The notes beneath the pieces were generated by a model. That model saw nothing but the letters and a program-made list of their open reading frames with translations. It was not told where the DNA came from and made no database searches. From contig AP026545.1 in NCBI GenBank assembly GCA_026075535.2, positions 5,704,001 to 5,768,000 on the forward strand: DNA of 64,000 nt. Direction: 5' to 3'. A program made the position numbers and the translations under genes. Below are positions 20,206-32,080 of the stretch, in pieces; within the stretch, counting starts at the first letter, position 1, and the number at the start of each line of letters is the position of its first letter. The stretch is from Tricholoma matsutake (Eukaryota > Basidiomycota > Agaricomycetes > Agaricales > Tricholomataceae).

Positions 20206-22349
20206 ATGCCCACCATTTCTTGCAGATCCAAAATCAAAGCTGCGGCCGACCTCTACTCCGTGTCTCTCAATGTGCGACACTGTTTGGCGGTGGGAAACCC
20301 ATCCGATACTTCATGTCATACAACGCGATTTCCTGAAGATCTGGATGTTTTGGCGTCAAATCTTCCTATCACAATTTCTGGGTCTTTCGACGGATGCAGA
20401 GTTTCTGCCACGGACATAGTAGCATCTTCCCTTGCCACGCATATCGCGTCCTACTTTCGAACGGTAAATCCTACAAATTATTATATGGCCAGTCCTTAAA
20501 CCCAATTAGAACGCGGAAGAACTGCGTCTGAGTACCGTCTCAGATGTATATATAGACAGCAACGCGAAAGGTTCGTTTCCTTGCTATCTCTAAGTGCCTG
20601 GATGTTTAGAAGCTTTACGCAGTCCTCCTAACATTTTCGCGCCAATATCCTCCAGTAAAATCAGAGATGCGCCCGCATGGACTCTTGGTCGCACTTGAGC
20701 TCGATTTTTCTTGGAAAATTATCGATTCTTCATGCTCCACCAATAAGGAAAATCAGTTGAACATCACCAGTCATCCATTCTCCCAGAAATTATCCCTTCC
20801 TTTAAGAGGTCTTTTGGATAATGTAATAAGACGGTTCATGAAGCAATGTGTCAAGTACACGCTCTTTTCCTGTTGTTATGCATTTAATAACACATTCTCC
20901 AAAGGCGATACCCTCTTATTTTCGGCTCGTGGTGCCAGGTATGCTCATCAATCAGTCTTCTCACCCAAGTCCGCAGTCCAGCAGCTAAGTATCAGATCTA
21001 CTCACGTTGTATTCTGATTAGCAACTTGATATCGAAGCATCGCATTTCCCCGCAATCTTTACTTCAATTCTCAGCATCGTGGAAAGATCATCCAACGAAT
21101 CCTTTCGTGATAGTTGTTATCGGCTTATTAAGGTCTTCTTCACTGAAACTTCTACAACTTGAGGTTGACGATCCTTGTCGTGGTGTAGTTATTACGCCAT
21201 CGGCACATGACTGCCTTCGCCAAGTCTTCTTCGTATCTCAGAACCTTAGCCGGTTCAAGTGAAGACGACACGTTGGCAGTCGCCGAAACTGAGGGGTCTA
21301 TATTTACCGACGAGGAAGCTCTGCATTTCGCCATGGAACGCCTGTATCGAGATGGCCTGAGACAACCACAGTTTAAGGTTTGCTTAGTTCTAGTTTAAAA
21401 GAAGTCATCGCAAAATATATATTAACCCCGGTCCACCACACAGGGACAGACGCGTGAACCAGCAGTGGACAAGGCTGATGACGAAGAGCTTTCCCAGGAC
21501 CATCTCTGTATTCCTAGTACACGTTTTGACGAACAATTATTCCTGGACGACCCTCATATTAGCGACGCACAAAACCCTTTGTCACGTTCTTTGATGTACC
21601 CACACTTACCAGACGACGCCCACTCACGACGCACCCCTTATCTGTTTATGGACATGGAGCTTGATTGCACCGACGATTTCCCGCCACATGTCAGCAACCC
21701 TGATGGTTTGGATTCAGATTGTGAAGAACAAGTGCATCAATATCATTTGCATCAATCAGGCTCTTTGTTACAGATGCCTGTCGATTACGATGAACGACAG
21801 GATTACGATATGACCTCTACCATGATTGAGTTTTCGGATTCTGACAGCTCGTATGACCTTCCTTTCGCCTGGCATGTGCAACAACGGCATCGACACGCGA
21901 ATCTCAATACAGTATCTGGATCAGTTCCTCATTACATCGTGCATGATCACGCTACCAACTTTGCAGATAAATTCTCTCATGGCAACTCAAAACAATTAGA
22001 GCACGGATCTAAGGTCATGACATCTACTTCTTCACACTCCCCTTCAACCTCTGCGTTTTATCAGGATTCTTCTTCCGGAACTTCGCAAGAGACAGAAGCA
22101 TTATCGCCAGTCCAGTGTGTTGGTTGGCAATATAATAGCGAATTCACCACCCAGCGTCCTGACTCGTATGGTCTGGTCGACGACCCTGACGACCTTCTAC
22201 TGTCTGACCCAGATTCTTGCGTCAAAGGCGTTGAAATCAGCTTGGAAGATTGCTACGATCTGGAAGAGTTTGACGGCCTCGCGGAAGAACCAAGGGCTGT
22301 CAACAACGATGAGTGGGAAGAGGATGGTATGCTTGTGATAGATTTTTGA
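20206..22349 (+). CDS. Uncharacterised multi-exon protein with long acidic Ser/Asp-rich C-terminus
   Basis: I do not recognise the family. An N-terminal exon from ATG 20206 reads through LASNLPITISGSFDGCRVSATDIV and has a GT donor near 20463. Several plausible short exons follow at 20508-21020 (for example LELDFSWKI, SLPLRGLLDNVIRRFM, GDTLLFSARGA). A later exon contains EGSIFTDEEALHFAMERLYRDGL and joins cleanly across an intron (about 21376-21443) to a 300-residue exon ending at 22349. That last exon is rich in Asp, Ser, His and Tyr with no globular motif, and ends EEDGMLVIDF. The joins between 20580 and 21210 are not settled, so this could be two genes. It is divergent from PKC1, with only 169 bases between start codons. 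Confidence 0.5.
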
Positions 22350-22567
22350 GGTGCTCCGCTGTGTCGCCCTAGATACCAGACCCGTGATACAAATTAACTT
22401 CAAAGAACCAATGGGAAGCCACGAGCGGCAATGTCACAGATATTTGGACTCCGATCGAAAGTCCGCAGTTACGGAGGTCTATTGAAGTTTGAATTTGCTC
22501 GTCATCGTCTTGATTTCATCTCCTTCAGTGCCTCTTCACTTCCTTGTCTCTTGTCCTTCTAGCCAAC

Positions 22568-23249
22568 ATGCTCCCGGCTCAGCGTAAGAAGATCGACATC
22601 AGCGTGAGTCATTCTAGCTCCTGTCTCCCATAGCACCTCTCCTGATTCCACTGATGTCCCCTAGATGTTGACAGAACAGGAGCAGCAGCTCTTCACTAAG
22701 TATGGTGCTCTCCCGACGCATAAAAGTGTTCTCAGGAAGATGCAGAAGGTCCGTTCAATGTTGGATTTGACGATCGGCATCTCTCATGTTCCGACAGGAC
22801 CAGCATCGGAAATTCTTCGACTCCGGCGATTATGCCCTGTCCAAGGCAGGGGTTGCCCCTCAGAATACGGTTGGCACTGCGATCCCGAATCCAGAAAAGT
22901 TAGTACACTATGGAATTATGTCCAACAACGAAGTTCGACAAGCTGATGGTTCTGCATTGCTAGCATACCCCATGCATCTTCCGGCAATGCCCATAGCAAC
23001 GGTCACCAGAGTCTTTCCATTTCACCAACCAACACAAGTCCAGTGAACAAAGAAAGTGGTCTAGCACACGATGCTAGCGATACTTCAGATGATCCAATGC
23101 CAGCCAATGAGACAACTTCCGATGTACCTACACCACCTCACGAGCCAGTTACAGATGATCCAATGCCAGCCAATGAGACAACTTCCGATGACCCTACACC
23201 ACCTCACGAGCCAGTTACAACTGCCGAGTCAGTTATAACTACCGAGTAG
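22568..23249 (+). CDS. IGO1: Endosulfine/ARPP19 family protein (Igo1-like)
   Basis: Endosulfines, once phosphorylated by Greatwall/Rim15 kinase, inhibit PP2A-B55; in yeast Igo1/2 promote quiescence and protect mRNAs. Four exons (22568-22603, 22665-22748, 22798-22898, 22964-23249) give 168 residues. The hallmark FDSGDY with its phospho-serine is at about residue 46 (RKFFDSGDYALSKAG), preceded by LFTKYGALP. The third intron (GTTAGT donor at 22899) joins AIPNPE to IPHASSG; without it the frame closes early at 23046. The C-terminal tail contains a duplicated 22-residue Pro/Thr/Glu/Asp-rich unit. Family members are usually shorter, so the tail is a lineage extension. Confidence 0.92.
23088..23219 (+). 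repeat. Two-copy 66-base tandem repeat inside the endosulfine gene
   Basis: Bases 23088-23153 and 23154-23219 are near-identical and in frame, each encoding DDPMPANETTSD(V/D)PTPPHEPVT. Being 66 bases, the duplication keeps the frame. Copy number may vary between strains. Confidence 0.95.
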
Positions 23250-24252
23250 CTGGATTGCTCATTCACATCGCATTGTCAAGCAACATGCATCATATATTAC
23301 GCCTTATGGTCGGTTCTATGTCGTCCGCCTTATTTTGATGTACTCCCGCTCTGAGTTCGTTCGCATCTTACCGATTGCGCCCTGATTGCTGAAGATGTCG
23401 CATCCATCTCTCAAATGGCCATTACTTTAGCGTTTATGCCATCTCTTGGAATCCGCATGTGTGTACTATTACGTCCGTCTTCTTGGGTCTTTTGGAACTG
23501 GAAGTAGTTGTGGGCATGGGCTGGATGTTAGCGGCGCTTTACTTTACATTTACTAGGTCGTACAGTACTACCCATACCCATCGTATATAAGGCCCTGGAT
23601 CGATTTCGTCGATTTCGGCTTGTCATATTTCCAATTTTTGTAAGTGTTTCACCACCACACTGATAACACTTTCTAAGCCCCAAAACATCTCCAACCACCT
23701 TCAAATTGACGATCTGAGATTTTTCCCTGATTTTCGGTTGAGGTCGAGGTTGAAAAGCTACATTATGAGGGGTGAACCACATATTTCTGACATTGAGATA
23801 TGAGGAGTGAACCAATCCTTCCCGTTTTTTTCTCAAAGCAATAATATCTATTTCCCATAGACTGAGAATAGTTGCACCATAATCATAGAGCAGTTTTTGG
23901 TTTTCTGTGACATTTCACGGACAGAATTTAAACGCCGACAAGTGTGCTATTTTGGGCAAACTCGATCAACAAATGTTTTTACAAAAACGTACTTCGGCTT
24001 GTCAGATGCCAACGTCGGATCACAGAATTCTGCCATCAAAGGTGACATGGTGGTGGTACTTTTTGACATGGGGGCTCGTCGTTGCTTCATCTTCACCTTT
24101 CATTGAGATAATTAGATTTTCTGGAAGCAATGAAGCCTATCTTTTGAACCATGTAATTTTGTAGTCGATGTGGTGTAATTTAGTAATCAGTAAATCGTGG
24201 TGAAACACTCGGTAATAGTAATTTCGAATTCAGCAGATGGTCACATTTTGTC
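23250..24252. other. Intergenic region, about 1 kb, no supported gene
   Basis: The stretch lies between the endosulfine stop and the POL12 promoter. It is AT-richer than the flanking genes and contains only short open frames on both strands with no recognisable motif. The phrase cggcttgtca occurs at about 23617 and again, as cggcttgtcag, at about 23995. No hairpin or element boundary is convincing. Confidence 0.5.
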
Positions 24253-24258
24253 ACGCGT
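24253..24258. promoter_or_regulatory. POL12: ACGCGT (MCB) motif upstream of POL12
   Basis: A perfect MluI cell-cycle box lies about 38 bases before the POL12 ATG, inside an imperfect palindrome (gtcacgcgtccgtgac). A second GCGCGTCGCG run follows at about 24271. In yeast, replication genes including POL12 are driven at G1/S by MBF through this motif. Activity here is inferred. Confidence 0.5.
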
Positions 24259-24295
24259 CCGTGACTTGTTGCGCGTCGCGATCCTTCATTTATCC

Positions 24296-26512
24296 ATGGC
24301 GGCGACTCTGCGTGAAGAAACACGGGCTTTGTTCAAGGTTACATCAGATGAAAAACCGCTGGAAGAAAGTACGTGTTTAAGCTGGGTTGACTTCCCCTAC
24401 TGACTAGTCACCATAGTAATCTCAATCTGCCAGATCTACAACTTGAGTCCTGAAAGCCTCCTTTACAAATGGGAAGCAATCAACTTCAACGCAGCTTCTA
24501 CACATTCAGAGATGCCTCCTTTCTCCATGGACTCTGTTGCAACGCTGAAAGCGCACCTTCAGAGGGAACTTGCCAATGAGAGTAGTAAGAAGGCGCAGCG
24601 AGCGATGCCACCTGGAAGTGCTGCCGTCGTGAATAGGTCCCGCATTCCCGCGAATATGGCCAGAGTAATGAATACTGGAGCAAAAGTTGGCGTTATACAG
24701 GTCAAGGAGGAACAAAGTGGAGCTAGTTCAAGCAAGGTCGTGTTTAGAGGGCCGAAGATGGATGCATCGTCTCGGAAAGACCGCGCCTGTGAGTCTCTGA
24801 TATATGGCCGTTCTGTCTCCGCCTGAGCAGTGGTGTAGATAGATACATGTATGAGAAGATCTCAGAAAGGAGTGAAGGTGGGTCCGGATAGTTCTCGACC
24901 AAAGAGTGCACTCAATCTTGTCATCAAGCGCTCGACGACAGAATAGACGAGTTTGGAGAGCTTGTCAGACAACATTACAAGATTTCCGAGCTAGGGGATC
25001 CTTCATCCTCGACGGATGCATGTCGCTTCGCTGCTTTCTCTTACAACTTACGCTGACAGCCCATGCTAGGAAGAAATTACCGTAGTAGGTCGTATAACCT
25101 GCGACTCTGATTCTTCGTCGCAACTCACAGAAGGGAACATAATGATCGAATCATCGCGCATGCTTTCATCAGGCACACGTGTACAGCTTCGGTTTGATCC
25201 CTCTATCAAAATTCGTGGTGGTGTACAGGGGGCAGGCAGCGTAGGCCTGTTTCCAGGCACAATGGTTGCTCTCAGAGGGAAGAATGGTGGTGGAGGGTGG
25301 TTTTTAGTCAACGAGATCCTAGTCGTATGTGCCTCATGCCTTTTGTTCAATACTGGTCATTGCAAACTGAGATGTCATTAGATGCCACCTCTCAGAGCTC
25401 CGTCATCTGATCAGCCCAAACTCAAAGTAAATCCAGCGGTGAGCGACGAGCCATTTTTTGTATACGTTGCTTGCGGGCCATACACTCTTGACGCCGATCT
25501 CTCTTACAAACCATGGCATGCCTTCCTGAAAATCCTCAAAACCAGCAAACCTACAGTGGTACTCCTGGTCGGTTCTATTTCTTGTCGTGGCATGTCTATG
25601 GATCACTTATAATCACTTGAGGCTGGGCCTTTTATCGATGTTGCTCATCCCAAAATAAAAAGCGGAGACGTTGATACGACGACATCAAATCTATTCCACA
25701 AACAGTTTCTTGAGCCCCTTCGTAATTTTCTCGATTCATCCCCAGGAAGCATTGTCCTTATCCTTCCAAGTGTCCGAGACCTCATCAGCCGACAAGCCGT
25801 CTTTCCACAAGGCGAGCTTGATCCGGAGTTTCGCGTAGATCCCGTAAGTGTTGATCAACTACCTACGCTTCCAATTTTCAAGATACTTTTTCTCTGATTC
25901 ATGGAACAACTTAGCGTATACATCTACTACCTAACCCTGCGCTCTTCTCATTGAATGACATCAAATTCGCAATCAGCAGCGTTGACGTTCTGTTTCACCT
26001 ACGCAAGGAAGAGTTCCTCAAACGTGGAGAGGAGGTGGATTCCGTCCCTCCTTCGTCAACCAATGACTCGGGATCCGATTCCATGAGCAATGCCTGCCGA
26101 CATCTGCTACAACAGCGGAGGTATATATCATGAACGTCTATATCTACTACTGAATTCTAATCTGGTGCAGCTTCTATCCTATCTTCCCAGCACCCTTGGA
26201 TGTCTCGCACGAAGTAAATCTGAGCGTCACTCACTGGGATGGACTCAAGTTAAGCGACGACAATGACGCGCCTGATGTCCTGATTGTGCCGAGTAGATTA
26301 AAACAATTCTCCAAGGTTAGCTTGTGTCATCACTGCGTATCAATATTTACCGTAACATTTGATTTTGATCTTGATAGATTGTATGTTCCACGACTGCGGT
26401 GAATCCCTCTTTCTTGACGAAAGGGACATATGCCGTGATAAATATCTCAGGAGACCCTGAGGCTAAATTGAAAGACCGATTACACACAGAGATAGCCAAA
26501 ATCGAGAGATGA
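24296..26512 (+). CDS. POL12: DNA polymerase alpha-primase B subunit (Pol12/POLA2)
   Basis: The B subunit tethers DNA polymerase alpha-primase to the replication fork and regulates priming. The ATG at 24296 opens MAATLREETRALFKV. An N-terminal helical region and a Ser/Ala-rich linker (SSKVVFRGPKMDASSRK) lead to the OB-fold (about 25070-25340: EEITVVGRITCDS, GTRVQLRFDPSIKIRGG, LFPGTMVALRGKN) and the inactive phosphoesterase-like domain (PFFVYVACGPYT; GPFIDVAHPKI; PGSIVLILPSVRDLISRQAVFPQ; LLPNPALFSLNDIKFAISSVDVLFHLRKEEF; FYPIFPAP; DVLIVPSRLKQFSK; NPSFLTKGTYAVINI). The domain order and the closing beta-strand motif match POLA2. About nine introns interrupt the gene. The stop is TGA at 26510. Confidence 0.93.
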
Positions 26513-28600
26513 ACATTTATATTTTGTCGGCTTGTTTTGATTTCATGTTTCATACCAATGTACCTGATACCCTCATAACTTTATGGCCAAGCGGGGTTGC
26601 GAGTACAGGTATACATCCAATCCCAACAACGATCCTGATATACAGTTCTTGCATTGTGGATTTCGACGAAGCTCGACATGGGCATTTTGATACCCATGGG
26701 CTGTGGATCAGGTCTACAAGGAACTCGGCAGGGAAGAAGGTCTATGAAAGGCCTTTCGAGATCATATTGGAGGGTGCCTGTACATGCGACGCGTATATTC
26801 TGCGATCACGATATTGTGTGCCAGCCATGACGTATGAGGTGCGACGGAGCATCGAGGTGTGAGGCTTGAGGAATGCATATGAATTTCAATCGCCTGGGTC
26901 TGGAGCTGGTAATCAACTTCTTCAGGCTATTATCGCTACGTCGATATAATCCAGCCTCCAGAAGTCAGTGAAAGTTAGCCAGGAAGAGTGAGCAAGAGCA
27001 AAAAAACATGCAAACCCGTCGTAAATCAGTCGATAGATAATAACGTACAACAGTAATTACGGTGCGGGTTGTGGTAATGATAGCCTTCAAAACCAGAACG
27101 ATAGGCCCGAGTGTTAAGCACTGCTGGGAAGAACGAGCGACAGATCATAGTACATAATACTAGTACCATGCATTCCCACTGGCCATATGAGATGGTACCG
27201 CGACCTGCGCGAGATCACGCCACTTTGTGATTCTCAAAAACCATTCACTTCTTCACTTGTCATAAGGAGCCTATATAGCTATTGTTCTGAATTTGGCTTA
27301 AAACATTTGAAGACGATCTAGTGTGTATGTACATATTTTGCATTTATGTAAACTTATGTAAAAATTTACGGAGTATGTAGTGACGTCATTGAAACGGTCT
27401 CATCGATCGATCAAATAACCACGTGGGCGTCTTGCCCGTCTGTGACAAGGCTTTCCATTTAGTTCGGTTCTGAGCACCAGCAGCTTGATGTGGCACACCA
27501 AAGTATTCAAAACTTTCAAAAGTATGCCTCATTGACTGAAAACGTGGCCTGGAACAGCGAAATTCCTATTTCAGGTGAGGAAGTTTTGCCAAAATTAATG
27601 ATCTCAAGTCATGTTACTAAAATCACAAATTTCGGGGTAAAGGCTTGAAAAGGCGAGATATCATTTTGTAAGTGTAACTGTACTGCTTTCGTTGTTTGAC
27701 AGGTTCTGCAGTCGGTCACACGAGAATGAAGGCACCAGGGGATGAGATACTGGTTGAAAGCGATTGTTAGGATGAATTGGGGTGTTGTTTCCCATGCAAA
27801 GCACAAGGTTCACTAAGGTCCATAGAGGAACTTCGCGATCGTCAATTCAAATTCCCAACTTCGGTCTATACTTCGGCGCTATAGGAAACATCGATTGATC
27901 CTGATCGAGGAACTTCGTTAATTAGCAAAGCGGATTCTAGTTCGACGTGCCAAATGTTCAAACATGAGAGGATGTTGAACCGCGCCCCGAAGGCGTTATA
28001 TGGATATAACGCCTTCATTCAGCTACCTCCAGTAATGACAAATTTAGGTGAACTTGATGACCTGATCCGCGAGATCAAAGAGTACCTGATGCATGTTCAA
28101 ATAAGGAAAGATCTGTCGGCATTCCTGCCTTCCGTCACTTGTCGGAATTAGTATTGTTGAATCAAGGCCTACGGAAGGGCGTTCCGTATATGGCGAAGAG
28201 TTATTTTTGGACTCGAGTAATCTAACTTCTGCAGGTGGATATGGGGAGAGTTTTTGTGCACATGGGTCTCATGATGATCTGAGAATGGAATGCAAGGTTG
28301 CCGACCCGGTGGTGACAGGGGTCGGAACCCTCATACGAGTTTACGTACTCTGGTCTCTTTGAAGGATAGAGAGCAGGAGGGGTCATGAAAGAAGTTGTCA
28401 ATGAAGGGACGGGAAAAAGTTGAAGCTGTGGGAGATTTATTTGCTTGCAGCGTGAGGACGGCGCTGTACAACAAACTTGACAACAAGGGTCAATAAAAGT
28501 GATATGACAAATTTGTTTTACAGTCGTTTATTGCAGCTTTACTTGATTCTTTTACAAATCGATGTCGCTGTGATTTCTCTTTCATCCGTCCATTCTACCA
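26513..28600. other. 2.1-kb gene-poor interval
   Basis: Two modest open frames occur on the plus strand: 26509-26862, overlapping the POL12 stop, and 27954-28151. Neither has a motif or convincing splice partners. The main structure is the perfect hairpin at 27989-28016. The last few hundred bases presumably hold the promoter of the Zn2Cys6 gene. No tRNA, transposase or terminal repeats were seen. Confidence 0.5.
27989..28016. repeat. Perfect 13+2+13 inverted repeat (hairpin)
   Basis: The left arm gaaggcgttatat (27989-28001) is exactly complementary to 28004-28016, with a GG loop. No T-run follows, and no flanking gene end is nearby. Confidence 0.9.
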
Positions 28601-31600
28601 ATGTTCGCTCAATCCTCTAGATCAAGTCCAGACTCTATACCCCTTTCCAGTCCTCGTTATCCGTCTTTCTCGGGGAACTCAGGGGTTATTACCGAACATG
28701 AGGGAATTACCCCCGTCTCCAATACCCGTACTTATTTTGACAATTCTGGCCGTCGTGACCAACAACAATCTCATCATTTTACCGACGCTTATCCCAATGC
28801 TCACTACCTGAGTGGAGGACACGATCTTTCAAATACAGTCTTTTCCCAGTCATACAATGGAGGGGAAGCTCATGGTATATATCCTAAACAAATCGACAAC
28901 CCCATCGTTGCTTCTCATACAAGACGCGGCGAAGTACCTCTCATGATTGATACATATAATATAGGCGTAGGTTACAACCAGTCATCGCCCATAACTTCGA
29001 GCGTTCCTCCCTCAGACCTTCTGAAAAGCGCTGGATATTGGTCCGAGGCTGAGAAAGATATTTCCCCTCAGCCCTCACGTTCTCGCAAACCGCGGCGCGA
29101 GAAGCCGCGCATCGATCTGGCACCAGATCAACCACCAACCACCCAGGGGAAACCTCGAGAAAGAGTATACGTCGCGTGTTTGCAGTGGTACATTGCCTCT
29201 TTCAATAGGTCTTTTCCTTGAATCCAACTCACCTATCCTTTTCCCAGTCGGACTCGAAAAATTCGATGTGACGGTGCAAAACCTGCATGTCACAATTGCG
29301 CCCGGCGAACAACCGGCAACAACGAATGTAATTATGATCCCGTTCCTAAGCGCAGAGGCCCAGATAAAACCCCGGGGGCACGCCAGCGTCTAGCGAGGGA
29401 TTTGAAAAATGAACACGCTTCTGGAGGTCTCGTTCGACGACGCCGGCGTCAACGGGAAACCGCTACTTTGAGTGGCACCACAACTGAAGATTATCAAACA
29501 GACTCTACAGCCGCCGAATGTCCTCCCAGAAGCGCAGGCGACCCATTGTCGACCCTAGAGTCACCAGTCAGTGACAACTTACACTCGCCTGACGGCTTTC
29601 TGCACAGTCTGCCTGCCGAGACATCTAGCTCGTTGCCCATGGCTTTGAAAAAGCCACCTGCTGTCTCTTACACAGAAGGATACGATCTATCTTCAATTAT
29701 TTCCTTATCTAGTGTGGCACATTCGAGGGAACTAGGTGGCGGCTTCATCACTCAGATCGGGGAAGACGGGACTGAAGCTGAAGAACACCCACAGGCAATC
29801 TCAAATGAACCATCACTCAATTTTAATCGCAAAGTATGGTGGGATTCCCTCCTATCGTTGTATATATCTCCTGCTTCCAACCACCGACCAAACTTGACAA
29901 CCTCGCAAAGGGAATCAGCCATCCTGGGGATCACGTCGGACATTCGTTTCGTTTTCCGTGAGTCCAACTACTGGTTTTCGTTTTTCCACATTTCGAGTTT
30001 CTTCGGAATATATTTCGACCCCGTAAAGCGGGAAAGGATGCAGCCTAGTTTGGTGTTGGCGTTGCTTGCAATCTCAACATTCTGGCAAAGCTCTGAAGTT
30101 GGCCTAAGCAGCCATGGACGAGAACGCGCCCTTCGGTTCCGCGATGAAGCACAGAGCGCTCTGGATGCTAGCTTGAACGCCGGTTGGATTGATGAGACTC
30201 TTGCTCAAGCTGCATGGGTAAGCCCCTTTCTAGACGTTCTTCTACAAACCTAATGTGTTTTGTTTTGACCCAGCTCCTGGCTATGTTTGAGATTTCTGCA
30301 CACCCTCGTCATTCGACAGAGCGAGCAGCATCCGCGATGATGGTGCTTGATTCCATTATCCGAAGCTTGTCCTTGACGCTGCTTGATGCCGACGATCCGA
30401 AGACGTCCATTTTTACTCCTGGCGCTGTCCCAGGCGTGCCAGAAAGTCCTCGAAATGATTCTTGGGCCTCGGATAACAAACTCGCGGATTTTGAACCCGG
30501 CATGCGCTCCAGCCTGCTTCACAGCCGACAGTCACAATCGCCAGCCGAACCGCCTTCCAAGGGCGGTTGTCGCTGCCAATCGATGACGTTGAAATCGTCT
30601 TGGCCGCAGGGCTTCGAACATGTCCCATTCTGGGCTTTAACGCCTGCATGGAATTGTTCGTCTGAAGCAGAGATACGAAAGGAGTCTTGCCGTAGACTAT
30701 GCTGGAGTTCCCTGATGCTTGCTGCAGGGCATGCATCGTATCACACTGCAAACCGATCTTCCACCCTCGATCTGTTTATTTCTGACCCAGCAAATGTGGG
30801 TATCCTTCTTAACTGATTGACCCCAACATTAACGTTTCCTTGTTACAGTATGCTCTTCTATTCTCTGGAGAATCAGTTGCCTCATCTCCCGTGATGTCCT
30901 CTTCGCATTCTTCGAAAGACACTATATGGGCTCTGCACGATCGTTCAATATTACTGTGGCACGGTTGCGTACGGATGCGCAATGATACGCGCGCAACAAA
31001 CAATGTCAAAGCTCACTTTGCGATGAGGGCATGGCTTGAGGGGGACAACCTTGAATGTGCTTTGAACAACCACACTTGTGAGATTGAAAGGGCCTTTATT
31101 TTCCAGGCCCGAGAGTATCTTTTTAAGTAAGGGCTATGCCTTTTATGCTACTTTGTCAACTGAACATTCTCTATAGCACAAGGATGTTTATATCACACGA
31201 ATTCCAACGTTACGTCCCGCTCGTAACAGCGTAAGCAGATTCCTCACTCTGCTGCTTTTATACAGTCATTCATCTTCCCGCAGGAATGTCAGCGGTCTAT
31301 TCCACCGTTTCAAAGCTGAAGAGTGGCGTGAGCGATTGTGTCTTCCAGGAAATATGGAATCTGACGTCGGTTTAGTAAACCATCAATACACCATTGCCAA
31401 GCGGTTTATGCATGGTCTGCACACAATTACAGGACATTCGAATAATGTACTGGCTAGGAGACCATTCTTTGTCTTTTGGTTCATGAGCCAAATTTCTCGG
31501 TGCGCACTTTCGTTTATCAGGACTTTGCGCATCTGATGCGATGCGGAAATAGAGCGCTGTCATTGTGGGAGTGTGAAAACACGTTAATAGTCGCAATAGA

Positions 31601-31889
31601 CGTATGTAAAGCGTTACTGCCTGCTCTTGATTAGTAAGTGCTATCTCCTTTGCTTCTGTGATCCGATCTCACATTGGTAATGAACAGTCTGACGGCTTTG
31701 TGGCCATGTCCTGGTGAGGCTATTGTTGAAGTATGATGAATTTCTTGCTGAAACTGGAAAGTTCCAGAGCAAAGATATCGGTATGAAGGCTTGCGGAAAC
31801 GATTAGACCATGCTTGCTACATTGCAGGAGTCACCCCGCCTCCTAATCAGACACTGCCCTCTCCTTTGTCACAAGTGACTTTGGTTTGA
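28601..31889 (+). CDS. Zn2Cys6 fungal-specific transcription factor
   Basis: A nuclear DNA-binding regulator; its targets cannot be told from the sequence. A 190-residue Ser/Pro-rich N-terminus precedes the binuclear cluster, which is split by an intron at 29189-29247: ACLQ(C)RTRKIRCDGAKPACHNC then GNNEC, spacing C-x2-C-x6-C-x6-C-x2-C-x9-C, followed by a basic linker PKRRGPDKTPG. After an Arg-rich and Ser-rich stretch, a fungal_trans regulatory domain runs from about 29850 (WWDSLLSLY) through YFDPVKRERMQPSLVLALLAI to RRLCWSSLMLAAGHASYHT and DLFISDPANYALLF. The last exons give NVSGLFHRFKAEEW, YDEFLAETGKFQSKDIG and a tail ending SQVTLV at 31889. The cluster sits in mid-protein rather than at the N-terminus. 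Exon joins after 31130 are approximate. Confidence 0.88.
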
Positions 31890-32080
31890 TCATTCGTTTA
31901 TCCGTTGTCCTGTTGTTTCTGTGGTGTATTTATAGCAGTAACAAGTAGTCTAGCCGTTCAGGAATTCAGGAGAACAGTCCATTATCGTGAATCACGATTA
32001 CCAAATTGGGAACTGTATCAGAGACAAAAGTCTGCACAAGGCCTTTCTCTGACTACCAACATCTCATACCACTTGCAGCG

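Noticed and set aside
23528..23836. Minus-strand 102-codon frame with CYQCGGE
   Set aside because: No paired second zinc-binding motif, no family resemblance and no splice partners; the surrounding region is AT-rich intergenic DNA.
26509..26862. 117-codon plus-strand frame after POL12
   Set aside because: It overlaps the POL12 stop, has no recognisable domain and no convincing exon neighbours.
28141..28600. Possible extra exon or element upstream of the Zn2Cys6 gene
   Set aside because: No open frame joins the ATG at 28601 and no terminal repeats or target duplications are visible.
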